NCBI RefSeq assembly: GCF_008365275.1
Contig: NZ_CP043504.1
Coordinates: 2,356,001-2,420,000 of the forward strand
Length of the DNA: 64,000 nucleotides
Reading direction: 5' to 3'
Origin: Protaetiibacter larvae
Lineage (GTDB): Bacteria > Actinomycetota > Actinomycetes > Actinomycetales > Microbacteriaceae
The notes below the pieces were generated by a model. The model was not told the origin of the DNA. It did no database searches and saw only the letters and a program-made list of their open reading frames with translations. The translations under genes and the position numbers were made by a program. Of the stretch, positions 19,721 to 29,579 are shown piece by piece; position 1 is the stretch's first letter, and the number at the start of each line of letters is the position of its first letter.

Positions 19721-19798
19721 ATGGCGCGGCTGGAGCTGCGACCGCACGGCGGGGGGCGTTTCCCCCGCCGTCGTGGCGCGGCTCCAGCCGCGCCACGA
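19721..19798. repeat. Long imperfect hairpin between ligA and mnmA
   Basis: The 78-bp stretch is built from nested inverted repeats. An inner perfect 10-bp stem (19746-19755 with 19762-19771, loop 6) is extended by arms 19721-19745 and 19772-19796 that pair with few mismatches. The right arm is itself a perfect 13-bp inverted repeat (19771-19783 with 19786-19798, 2-base spacer). The element fills the 119-bp mnmA-ligA gap. It could act as a transcription terminator or be a small dispersed repeat. Confidence 0.7.
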
Positions 19799-20902
19799 TC
19801 ACGCGCGGGCGGGCACGGCGGAGACGGTGCGGTCGATCGTGGTCTGGCCGACGACGCGCGTGCCGACGTAGACCACCGCGGTCTGCCCCGGGGCGACCCC
19901 CTCGAGCGGGGCGTCGACGCGGACGACGAGCTCGCCGCCCTCCACCCGTGCCGTCGCGGCGACCGGCTCGGCGTGGGCGCGCACCTGCACCTCGCACGCG
20001 AAACCGTCCACCGCATCCGCGGGCGCGATGCCGGCCCAGCTGAACCGGGATCCGGCGAGCTCGGAGATCGCGAGCGCCTCCTTCGGGCCGACGATCACCT
20101 CGTTCGTCTTCGGACGCACCTCGAGCACGAAACGCGGGCGGCCATCCGCCGAGGGGTAGCCGATGTTCAACCCCTTGCGCTGGCCGACCGTGAAGGCGGC
20201 CGCGCCGGGATGGGTGCCGAGCCGCGTGCCGTCACGGTCGAGGATCGGACCCTCCTCGGCGCCGACCCGCTCGGCGAGCCAGCCGCGGGTGTCGCCGTCG
20301 GGGATGAAGCAGATGTCGTGGCTGTCAGGCTTCGCCGCCACCGAGAGCCCGCGCGCCTCGGCCTCCGCCCGCACCTCCGCCTTCGACGGGGTCGCGCCCA
20401 GCGGGAACCACGCGTGCTCCAGCTGCTCGGTCGTGAGCACGCCGAGCACGTACGACTGATCCTTCGCCCACGCGGCGGCGCGGTGCAGCTCGACGCCGTC
20501 CGGACCCCGCCGCACCTCGGCGTAGTGCCCGGTGACGACCGCGTCGAAGCCGAGCGCGAGCGCCTTCTCGAGCAGGGCCGCGAACTTGATGCGCTCGTTG
20601 CAGCGCATGCAGGGGTTGGGGGTGCGGCCGGCGGCGTACTCGGCCACGAAGTCGTCGATCACGTCGTCGCGGAAGCGCTCCGAGAAGTCCCAGACATAGA
20701 AGGGGATGCCGAGCTTCGCGGCGGCGCGGCGGGCATCCATCGAGTCCTCGATCGTGCAGCAGCCGCGGGATCCGGTGCGCAGCGTTCCCGGGGCGCGGCT
20801 GAGGGCGAGGTGCACGCCCACCACCTCGTGGCCGGCCTCGACGGCGCGCGCCGCCGCGACGGCGCTGTCGACGCCGCCGCTCATCGCCGCCAGGATCCGC
20901 AT
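19799..20902 (-). CDS. mnmA: tRNA-specific 2-thiouridylase
   Basis: This 367-residue protein begins [20 protein letters not shown], the PP-loop SGGVDS motif. The catalytic cysteines are in [12 protein letters not shown] and DICFIPDGD. It thiolates U34 of tRNAs for Lys, Glu and Gln, using sulfur supplied by the upstream cysteine desulfurase on the same strand. ATG 20902 is decided by the conserved start, although the frame is open further upstream. Confidence 0.97.
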   Translation of the reverse strand: MRILAAMSGGVDSAVAAARAVEAGHEVVGVHLALSRAPGTLRTGSRGCCTIEDSMDARRAAAKLGIPFYVWDFSERFRDDVIDDFVAEYAAGRTPNPCMRCNERIKFAALLEKALALGFDAVVTGHYAEVRRGPDGVELHRAAAWAKDQSYVLGVLTTEQLEHAWFPLGATPSKAEVRAEAEARGLSVAAKPDSHDICFIPDGDTRGWLAERVGAEEGPILDRDGTRLGTHPGAAAFTVGQRKGLNIGYPSADGRPRFVLEVRPKTNEVIVGPKEALAISELAGSRFSWAGIAPADAVDGFACEVQVRAHAEPVAATARVEGGELVVRVDAPLEGVAPGQTAVVYVGTRVVGQTTIDRTVSAVPARA

Positions 20903-20962
20903 GCCTCCAGGGTACGCGGGGTTGCCCCCGCGGCGGTCCTCTCCCGGGTCGGAGGCCTGGCG

Positions 20963-21112
20963 TCCCATCTCACGGAGTCCGGCAACCGGAATCAAGGAGC
21001 AGACTCGGAAACGGGGCATCTTCCGCCACACTGCTCGACTCGCGTCACCCCGGCTCCTTGAGATGGGATGCGCCGCTCCTTGAGATGGGAGGGCGGGCTC
21101 CTTGAGATGGGA
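20963..21112. repeat. 22-bp-spaced repeat array upstream of mnmA
   Basis: The 15-mer CTCCTTGAGATGGGA occurs three times in direct orientation at 21054-21068, 21076-21090 and 21098-21112, exactly 22 bp apart. An inverted copy with one mismatch is at 20963-20977. The array fills most of the 240-bp gap between the cysteine desulfurase stop (21143) and mnmA (20902). Neither gene family is known to carry such repeats. Confidence 0.85.
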
Positions 21113-21142
21113 GGGCGGGAGGCGATACCCCGGCGGCGGCGG

Positions 21143-22291
21143 TCAGCCCGCCACCAGCCGGGCCCGGGCGACCGCGGCGGGGAGCGCCGCGAGCAGGACG
21201 TCGACGTCGGCATCCGTCGAGTCGTGGCCGAGGGTGACCCGGATGGCGCCTCGCGCTTCGCGCTCCGACACCCCCATCGCGAGCAGCACATGCGACAGCT
21301 CCGGGACGCCCGCCTGGCAGGCCGACCCGGTCGAGACGGCGACCCCGGCCGCGTCGAGCAGATACAGCAGGGCGTCACCATCGGCGCCCGCGAAGGTGAA
21401 GTGGGCGTTCCCGGGCAGGCGGCCGGCCGCCTCGGGATCCCCGCGGAGCGTGGCCCCCTCGACCGAGCCGAGCACGCCCGCGACGAGCCGGTCGCGCAGC
21501 GCCGCGACCCCATCGAGAGGCAGCGCCGCCTGCGCCCGCGCGGCCGCCACCCCGAACGCCACCGCACCGGCCGCATCCTGCGTGCCGGACCGTCCGCGCT
21601 GCTGGTCCCCACCGTGCAGCAGCGCCTCCACCTTCGCCGTGCGGGCCAGCGCGAGCGCCCCGATGCCCACTGGCCCGCCGATCTTGTGCGCCGACACCGA
21701 GACGGCATCCGCGCCCACCGCGTGCACGTCGATCGGCAGCTGTCCATACGCGGCGATCGCGTCCAGGTGCACGGGCACGCCCCGGGCATGCGCCGCCGCC
21801 ACGATCTCGGCGACCGGCTGCACCGTGCCCACCTCGTTGTTGGCCCACAACGCCGTCACGAGCGCCACGTCGTCGCCGGCCGCCGCGAGCGCCGCCCCCA
21901 GCTGGTCGAGGCGGACGCGCCCCAGAGCGTCGAGCTCGATCCACTCGACCACCGCGCCCTCGTGCCGCACGAGCCACTCGACGGCGTCGATCGTGGCGTG
22001 GTGCTCGCCGCGGGGGGCGATGATCGTGCGGCGTCCCGGCTGCGCCCAGAAGATCCCCTTGATGCCGAGGTTCACCGACTCGGTGCCGCCACCGGTCAGC
22101 ACCACCTCGACCGGGTCGACGCCGAGCGAACGGGCAACGGCCTCCCGACCCGACTCGAGCAGCTCACGGGCCGCTTGACCGGGACCATGGATGGACGCCG
22201 GGTTCCCCACCAGCCGCAGCGCGTCGCTGTAGGCCGCGAGCACCTCCTCCGGCATCGGCGAGGTCGCGGCGTGGTCGAGGTAGACCGCCAT
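21143..22291 (-). CDS. Cysteine desulfurase (NifS/IscS class V aminotransferase)
   Basis: This 382-residue protein begins MAVYLDHAATSPM. The PLP-binding Lys is in SAHKIGGPVGIG, and the active-site Cys is in STGSACQAG. It moves sulfur from cysteine onto itself for tRNA thiolation by MnmA, encoded next, and possibly for Fe-S clusters. The short spacing of the Cys loop suggests the group linked with MnmA. It is divergent from glgX with 77 bases between starts. Confidence 0.94.
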   Translation of the reverse strand: MAVYLDHAATSPMPEEVLAAYSDALRLVGNPASIHGPGQAARELLESGREAVARSLGVDPVEVVLTGGGTESVNLGIKGIFWAQPGRRTIIAPRGEHHATIDAVEWLVRHEGAVVEWIELDALGRVRLDQLGAALAAAGDDVALVTALWANNEVGTVQPVAEIVAAAHARGVPVHLDAIAAYGQLPIDVHAVGADAVSVSAHKIGGPVGIGALALARTAKVEALLHGGDQQRGRSGTQDAAGAVAFGVAAARAQAALPLDGVAALRDRLVAGVLGSVEGATLRGDPEAAGRLPGNAHFTFAGADGDALLYLLDAAGVAVSTGSACQAGVPELSHVLLAMGVSEREARGAIRVTLGHDSTDADVDVLLAALPAAVARARLVAG

Positions 22292-22368
22292 CCCCGCCTC
22301 CTTCCGGCACCGCCCGCACCGTCGGCCGCGTTACAAAGCCGACATGCGCACGTCCTAACCTAGAGGGC

Positions 22369-24413
<2,045 letters not shown>

Positions 24414-24414
<1 letters not shown>

Positions 24415-24893
24415 TGGCGGGCGGCACCCCCGCGACGGTCGCGCTCACCGCGGCGGGCATCGCGTTCAGCGAGCACGCCTACCATCACGATCCGGCGAAT
24501 CGGGATTTCGGGCTGGAGGCCGCGACGGCGCTCGGCGTGGACGCGGACCAGGTGTTCAAGACGCTGCTCGCCGAGGTCGACGGGCGGCTCGTGGTGGGGA
24601 TCGTGCCGGTGACGGGCAAGCTCGATCTGAAGGCGCTTGCGGCTGCGGTCGGCGGGAGGAAGGCCGCGATGGCGGACCCCGCGCTGGCCGAACGCCGCAC
24701 CGGGTATGTTGTGGGCGGCATCAGCCCGATCGGGCAGAAGACCCGCCACGAGACGGTGCTCGACGAGACGGCGGAGCTCTGGGATGTGGTCTACGTCTCG
24801 GGCGGACGCCGCGGCTTCGACATCGGCCTCGCCCCGGCGGACCTCGTGTGGGTCACCGGCGCGGTGCTCGCCGACATCGCGACCGCCCGCTGA
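24414..24893 (+). CDS. YbaK/EbsC-type aminoacyl-tRNA deacylase
   Basis: This 159-residue protein begins at ATG 24414, sharing one base with the glgX stop. It carries the conserved Lys in DQVFKTLLAEVDG and the GYVVGGISPIGQK motif of YbaK (PF04073), which hydrolyses Cys-tRNA(Pro) formed by prolyl-tRNA synthetase. Coupling to glgX is likely translational convenience rather than a pathway link. Confidence 0.93.
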
Positions 24894-24930
24894 CGTCAGG
24901 CGCCGGCCGCGCCGGCTGCGCGCGCCGCGC

Positions 24931-25075
24931 GCTGCGCGTGCCGCGTGCTGCGCGTGCCGCGTGCTGCGCGTGCCGCGACTCAGGACATCCGCATCCTTCG
25001 GCGCCATCTGCCCGCGGATCCCTGCGATCTCCTGAGTTGCGAAATCGCCGGCCCGCGGCTCCTGAGTGGCGGAAA
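24931..25075. repeat. Tandem 16-bp repeat plus CTCCTGAGT-type repeats
   Basis: GCTGCGCGTGCCGCGT occurs three times head to tail at 24931-24946, 24947-24962 and 24963-24978 (last base differs). Just downstream GCGACTCAGGA (24975-24985) is a near-inverted copy of CTCCTGAGTTGCGAAA (25029-25044), and the related CTCCTGAGTGGCGGAAA follows at 25059-25075. The 208-bp gap holding them lies between the deacylase gene and the convergent small membrane protein. No gene was recognised in it. Confidence 0.8.
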
Positions 25076-25101
25076 CGGCGCGGCAGGGCCGACGGATGCC
25101 G

Positions 25102-25281
25102 TCAGGCGGTCTTGCGACCCGCGATCGCGAGCACGAGCGAGGCGATCGGGGCGAAGAACAGCGAGAACAGGAAGTAGCCCAGCCGGGAACGATCGAGCGC
25201 CGCCGCGAGCGCCGTGTTCACGAACACGATCGAGAACCAGACGCCGCCCAGGCTGGCGCCGAGCGCCGAGTAGTCAGTCAT
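25102..25281 (-). CDS. Small membrane protein
   Basis: The 59-residue protein begins MTDYSALGASLGGVWFSIVF and ends AIAGRKTA. It has two hydrophobic segments (about residues 8-27 and 35-53) with charged residues between them (LDRSRLG). It is similar in size and style to the 57-residue protein at 5001-5174 but not the same family. A stop at 25102-25104 is followed by the intergenic repeats. The function is unknown; a gene call is supported by the clean membrane topology. Confidence 0.6.
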   Translation of the reverse strand: MTDYSALGASLGGVWFSIVFVNTALAAALDRSRLGYFLFSLFFAPIASLVLAIAGRKTA

Positions 25282-25333
25282 GGGGTCAGGCTAGCGGCGC
25301 ATCCACGCGCGTCACGACCCGCCCATCCGTGCG

Positions 25334-25413
25334 AGAAATGCAGGAGAAATGCGGATGCGGTCGGGTCGCGGCCCGCGCCAACAGGTGCGGGCTCGCAGAA
25401 CTCCTGCATTTCT
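25334..25413. repeat. Intergenic inverted repeat AGAAATGCAGGAG
   Basis: AGAAATGCAGGAG at 25334-25346 is matched by its exact reverse complement CTCCTGCATTTCT at 25401-25413, 54 bases apart. The pair lies in the 179-bp gap between the small membrane protein (upstream, start 25281) and the 3' end of glgP (25461). The loop is too long for a simple terminator. It belongs to a recurring pattern of inverted words in this window. Confidence 0.8.
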
Positions 25414-25460
25414 GAGGGGGCGGACGCGTTTCGAGATCCGCCGGATCGAGCCCGTCGAGA

Positions 25461-28028
25461 TCACCCCGCGAGCGCGACGAGCCCGAGCTCGGCGTCGGAG
25501 GCGAGCAGGGCGTTGCGCGGCACGACGCGCACCGTGTACCCGAAGCCGCCGGCACGCTCGAAGGTCACCGAGCCGGTGTACACCGCGGGCTTGCCGAGGT
25601 CGTAGCTCTCGAGCTCGAGCGGCACGACGTGCACCTCGGTGAGCTCCTCGCTCGACCGCGGCCGGCCGTGCACGAGCTCGACCACGACATCCGTCGGGGC
25701 GAGATCGCCGAGCTCCACGAAAGCGCGCACCCGCAGCTCCTCCCCCACGTGCGGTGAGGCGTCGACGCCGCCCGACTCGACGTGCGCCACGTGCACCTCA
25801 GGCCAGGAGGCGCGCACGTGGGCGATCCACGCGGCGAGCGCACGCGCGGGCGCGGCGTCGTCGGCGGTGACGGTGTGCTCGGCGGCGGCGGCCGGCAGGT
25901 ACAGCCGCTCGACGTACTCGCGCACCATGCGGTCCGCCGAGAGCGCGGGCGACAGGGTGGCGAGGGTGTGGCGGATGTCGGCCACCCAGGCGGTCGGCAC
26001 GCCGTCGGCGCCGCGGTCGTAGAAGCGCGGCGCGATCTGGTGCTCGATGAGGTCGTACATGGCGGCGGCCTCGAGCGCGTCGCGCTCGGCGGCGTCGCCC
26101 GCGGAGTCGGCGGACGGGATCGCCCAGCCGTTGTGCTCGTCCTGGAACTCGGCCCACCAGCCGTCGAGGATCGACAGGTTGAGCGAGCCGTTGAGGGCGG
26201 CCTTCATGCCCGAGGTGCCGCACGCCTCGAGCGGGCGCAGCGGGTTGTTGAGCCACACGTCGCAGCCCGGGTAGAGCTTCTGCGCCATGCCGATGTCGTA
26301 GTCGGGCAGGAACACGATCCGGCCGCGCACCTCGGGATCCTGCGAGAACTCGATGAGCTGCTGGATGAGGCGCTTGCCGCCGTCGTCGGCGGGATGCGAC
26401 TTGCCGGCGACGACGAGCTGCACGGGACGCTCGGGGTCGGTGAGCAGCGCGCGGAGCCGGCCGGGGTCCTGCAGCATGAGGGTGAGGCGCTTGTAGGTGG
26501 GCACCCGGCGCGCGAAGCCGATCGTGAGCACCTCGGGCGACAGCAGCTCGCGGTACCAGATCGGCGCGGCGACGCCGGGGTTCTGCTCGGCCCAGGCGGT
26601 TGTCATCCGGCGGCGGGCGTCGTGCACGAGCTGCTCGCGGAGCCGGCCGCGCAGCTCCCAGATCTCGGCATCGCTGACGGCATCCGAGGTCCAGTCGCAG
26701 CTCGTGGCGTCGGCGCTGCCGAGCCGCGACTCGGCGAGCTCGCGCAGTTGAGGGTCGGTCCAGGTGGCGGGATGCACGCCGTTGGTGATGGAGGTGATGG
26801 GCACGTCGGCGGCGTCGAATCCGGGCCAGAGGAAGCCGAACATGTGGCGGCTGACGCGACCGTGCAGCTGCGACACGCCGTTGGCGCGCTGGGCGAGCCG
26901 CAGACCCATGACGGCCATGTTGAAGGTGCCCGGGGTGCCGCCGGGATAGTCCTCGGCGCCGAGCGCGAGCACGTCGACGACGTCCACGCCCGGCAGCAGG
27001 TCGGTGGAGAAGTACCGCTGCACGAGCGGCGCCTCGAAGCGGTCGATGCCGGCCGGCACCGGGGTGTGGGTGGTGAAGACGGTGCCCGCCCGTACCACCT
27101 CGATCGCCTCCGCGAAGGAGAGCCCGTCGCCGACGAGCTCGCGGGCGCGCTCGAGGCCGAGGAAGCCCGCGTGGCCTTCGTTGAGGTGGAACACCTCGGG
27201 GGCCGGGATGCCGGCGAGTCGCGTGTAGATGCCCACGGCTCGCGCGCCGCCGATGCCGAGCAGCAGCTCCTGCAGCAGGCGGTGCTCGCCTCCGCCGCCG
27301 TAGAGGCGATCGGTGACGGTGCGCAGCTCCTCCGAGTTCTCGGGGATGTCGGTGTCGAGCAGCAGCAGCGTCACTCGCCCCACCGCGAGGCGCCAGATGC
27401 GCGCCGTGAGAGCCTTGCCGTCGGGCAGGGCGAGCACCACCTGGGCGGCGGCGCCGTCCGGTCCGCGCAGCACGCTCATCGGCAGGCCGTCGGGGTCGAG
27501 CACGGGGTAGCTCTCGAGCTGCCATCCCTCCCGCGAGATCGACTGGTGGAAGTAGCCCGAACGGTAGAAGAGGCCCACGCCGACGATGGGCACGCCGAGG
27601 TCGGAGGCCGACTTGAGGTGGTCGCCGGCCAGGATGCCGAGACCCCCCGAGTACTGCGGGAGGGCGTCCGCGATGCCGAACTCGGGCGAGAAGTACGCGA
27701 TCGTGGCGGGCGCGTCGGGGCCGAGGCCCTGGTACCAGCGCGGCTCGCTGAGGTAGGCGCGCAACTCGTCGCGGAGCGCCTCCGCGCGGGCGACGTAGGA
27801 GGTGTCGGCGGCGAGCTCGCCGAGCCGCGCGGGCGGCACCTCGCCGAGGAGTCCGAAGGGGTCCTTGCCGAGTTCGTCCCAGAGCTCAGGGGCGATGTCG
27901 CGGAAGAGTTCGAGCGTCGGCTGGTGCCACGACCAGCGCAGGTTCGCGGCGAGCTCTTCGAGCGGCGCGAGGGCTTCGGGCAGGACGGTGCGGACGGTGA
28001 ACCGACGGATGGCCTTCACCTGAACCAC
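25461..28028 (-). CDS. glgP: Alpha-glucan (glycogen) phosphorylase
   Basis: This 855-residue GT35 phosphorylase has the N-terminal DUF3417 domain typical of actinobacteria (NLRWSWHQPTLELFRDI), the glucan site, and the PLP Lys in CGTSGMKAALNGSLNL. It releases glucose-1-phosphate from glycogen, and GlgX removes the resulting branch stubs. ATG 28028 fits the conserved start. It follows the secreted-protein operon on the same strand, 26 bases after the signal peptidase gene. Confidence 0.95.
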   Translation of the reverse strand: MVQVKAIRRFTVRTVLPEALAPLEELAANLRWSWHQPTLELFRDIAPELWDELGKDPFGLLGEVPPARLGELAADTSYVARAEALRDELRAYLSEPRWYQGLGPDAPATIAYFSPEFGIADALPQYSGGLGILAGDHLKSASDLGVPIVGVGLFYRSGYFHQSISREGWQLESYPVLDPDGLPMSVLRGPDGAAAQVVLALPDGKALTARIWRLAVGRVTLLLLDTDIPENSEELRTVTDRLYGGGGEHRLLQELLLGIGGARAVGIYTRLAGIPAPEVFHLNEGHAGFLGLERARELVGDGLSFAEAIEVVRAGTVFTTHTPVPAGIDRFEAPLVQRYFSTDLLPGVDVVDVLALGAEDYPGGTPGTFNMAVMGLRLAQRANGVSQLHGRVSRHMFGFLWPGFDAADVPITSITNGVHPATWTDPQLRELAESRLGSADATSCDWTSDAVSDAEIWELRGRLREQLVHDARRRMTTAWAEQNPGVAAPIWYRELLSPEVLTIGFARRVPTYKRLTLMLQDPGRLRALLTDPERPVQLVVAGKSHPADDGGKRLIQQLIEFSQDPEVRGRIVFLPDYDIGMAQKLYPGCDVWLNNPLRPLEACGTSGMKAALNGSLNLSILDGWWAEFQDEHNGWAIPSADSAGDAAERDALEAAAMYDLIEHQIAPRFYDRGADGVPTAWVADIRHTLATLSPALSADRMVREYVERLYLPAAAAEHTVTADDAAPARALAAWIAHVRASWPEVHVAHVESGGVDASPHVGEELRVRAFVELGDLAPTDVVVELVHGRPRSSEELTEVHVVPLELESYDLGKPAVYTGSVTFERAGGFGYTVRVVPRNALLASDAELGLVALAG

Positions 28029-28054
28029 CCTAGGGGTGGCCGGTTACCGAGGGA

Positions 28055-28738
28055 TTACGCAGGATCGTCGCCCGGGGGCGACGCGGGCGGCGCCGCGGCG
28101 GCGCGCTTCGTGCGGCGGCGATCGCGCACGCCCGCCGCGAACATCCAGGCGGCGTACGCGAACAGCACCCCCGCGAGCAGCGGCACGAGCCAGGCGCGCG
28201 ACTCGCCGTTCAGCACGTTGTTGACCCAGCCGATGTACGGCACGGCGTACCAGAGCACACCCCGCACCTGGACGGCGGTGACGGGCTTGGGGTCGGGGGT
28301 GTTGTTGGCGTCGCCCTGGGTGGTGAAGGTGAGCTCGCCGGTGGCGCCGTCGATCGTGCGGGCGATGACCCGGTGGGTGACGACGGCGGGCTTGCCGGAT
28401 TCGAGCTGGTAGGTGATGACGTCGCCGATGCGGATGTCCTCGGCGGGCGTCGGGCGGACCACGATGAAGGTGCCGGGCGGCAGGTGCGGCTGCATGGACC
28501 CGGTGAGCACCGTGAAGGTCGAGGATCCGGTGGCGATCGGCACGATCACGACGATGACCGCGAGGCCCAGCATGAACAGCAGGAGGCCCGCGCTCAGCCC
28601 GACACCGATGGCGCGGAACACGCTCGCGACGGGCCCGCGCTGGGCGGTCTCCTTCGGCGCCTTCGCGGCCCTCGGCGAGCCGCCCGTCTCGGCGGCGCGC
28701 GCCTCGCGGCGGGTCGGGAGCGGTTCCATGACTGTCAT
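28055..28738 (-). CDS. SipW-type signal peptidase I
   Basis: The 227-residue protein has an N-terminal cytoplasmic stretch, a membrane helix at about residues 45-70, then TVLTGSMQPHLPPGTFIVV with the catalytic Ser. DVITYQ is followed by VVTHRVI, where the His replaces the usual Lys, as in SipW and the archaeal/ER-type enzymes. A second helix is near the C-terminus. SipW enzymes process the secreted fibre-type proteins encoded upstream. Its start (ATG 28738) overlaps the upstream stop (ATGA), and it is the last gene of the operon. Confidence 0.9.
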   Translation of the reverse strand: MTVMEPLPTRREARAAETGGSPRAAKAPKETAQRGPVASVFRAIGVGLSAGLLLFMLGLAVIVVIVPIATGSSTFTVLTGSMQPHLPPGTFIVVRPTPAEDIRIGDVITYQLESGKPAVVTHRVIARTIDGATGELTFTTQGDANNTPDPKPVTAVQVRGVLWYAVPYIGWVNNVLNGESRAWLVPLLAGVLFAYAAWMFAAGVRDRRRTKRAAAAPPASPPGDDPA

Positions 28739-29577
28739 GATGTCAGGCGTTCGGCGAGGGCTTCGTCCATGACGGGCGCGACGGGTTCGTCCTGCTCTTC
28801 GTCCGTCCGGCGGCGGCGGGCGATGACGACGAACGCACTGCCGATGGCCGCGGCGACGATCGACACGATGAGCGTCGGCACGAGGGCGCGGCCCACGCCG
28901 GTTGCCCCGAGGGCATCGCCTCGCTGCGGGCTCGACGTCGCGGGGACGGACGGCGGGGTCGGTCCCGACGGGATGACCACGACGACGCCCGGATCCGGCG
29001 GGATGACCCCGCCGCCGGCTGCGCACGAGGGTGCGATGGCGGGCGCCGCGGCCTCGCTGAAGGCGAGCGCGTACACGAACTGCACGCTGCCGTTCTGCGC
29101 GGCGGGTCCCGTCGCGGCGGGGCTCAGCCGCACGGTGCTCGTGACGACGAGCTCCTCGCCCGGGAAGAGGATGCGGGTGGGCACGATGGGCGTGCACAAG
29201 GGGATGGAGCTGAAAGGCGTCGAGGAGAGTCCGAGCCCGTTCTGGTCGGCACCCCGGAGCGTGAAGCTGCCGCCGGTGGCGGAGTTCGACCAGCCCGCGT
29301 TGCTCAGCACGACCGCGACCCGGATGCCGGTGGTCTGCGCGTTGCGGATGCGGAACGTCGCCGAGCGCGAGTCACCCGGCACGAACACGAATCCGTCGTC
29401 GAAGAGGCCCGAGGGCACGGTCGAGGTCCAGGAGAGCCCGTCGTGGGAGAACTGCACCCCGGTGACCGTCGCGGCCTGGGCGGGGGCCGCCGCGCCCGCG
29501 AGCACGCCGACGGCGGCCATCGCCACGAGGAGTCCCATCCTCGCGCGAGGACCGCGGCGGCTGGATCCGGTGCGCAC
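28735..29577 (-). CDS. Secreted protein with LxxTG-type C-terminal anchor
   Basis: This ~280-residue protein begins with a Tat/Sec-like basic N-terminus and signal peptide (LVAMAAVGVLAGAAAPAQA). A beta-rich Ser/Thr domain and a Pro-rich stretch (VIPSGPTPPSVPATS) follow. The C-terminus has LGATG, then a hydrophobic helix and RRRR, a plausible sortase sorting signal of the LxxTG type, so it may be fixed to the wall. It has two Cys (CTPIVP and PSCAAGG) that may pair. The GTG 29577 start is two bases after the upstream stop; an ATG about 14 codons in is the alternative. Confidence 0.75.
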   Translation of the reverse strand: MRTGSSRRGPRARMGLLVAMAAVGVLAGAAAPAQAATVTGVQFSHDGLSWTSTVPSGLFDDGFVFVPGDSRSATFRIRNAQTTGIRVAVVLSNAGWSNSATGGSFTLRGADQNGLGLSSTPFSSIPLCTPIVPTRILFPGEELVVTSTVRLSPAATGPAAQNGSVQFVYALAFSEAAAPAIAPSCAAGGGVIPPDPGVVVVIPSGPTPPSVPATSSPQRGDALGATGVGRALVPTLIVSIVAAAIGSAFVVIARRRRTDEEQDEPVAPVMDEALAERLTS

Positions 29578-29579
29578 GG

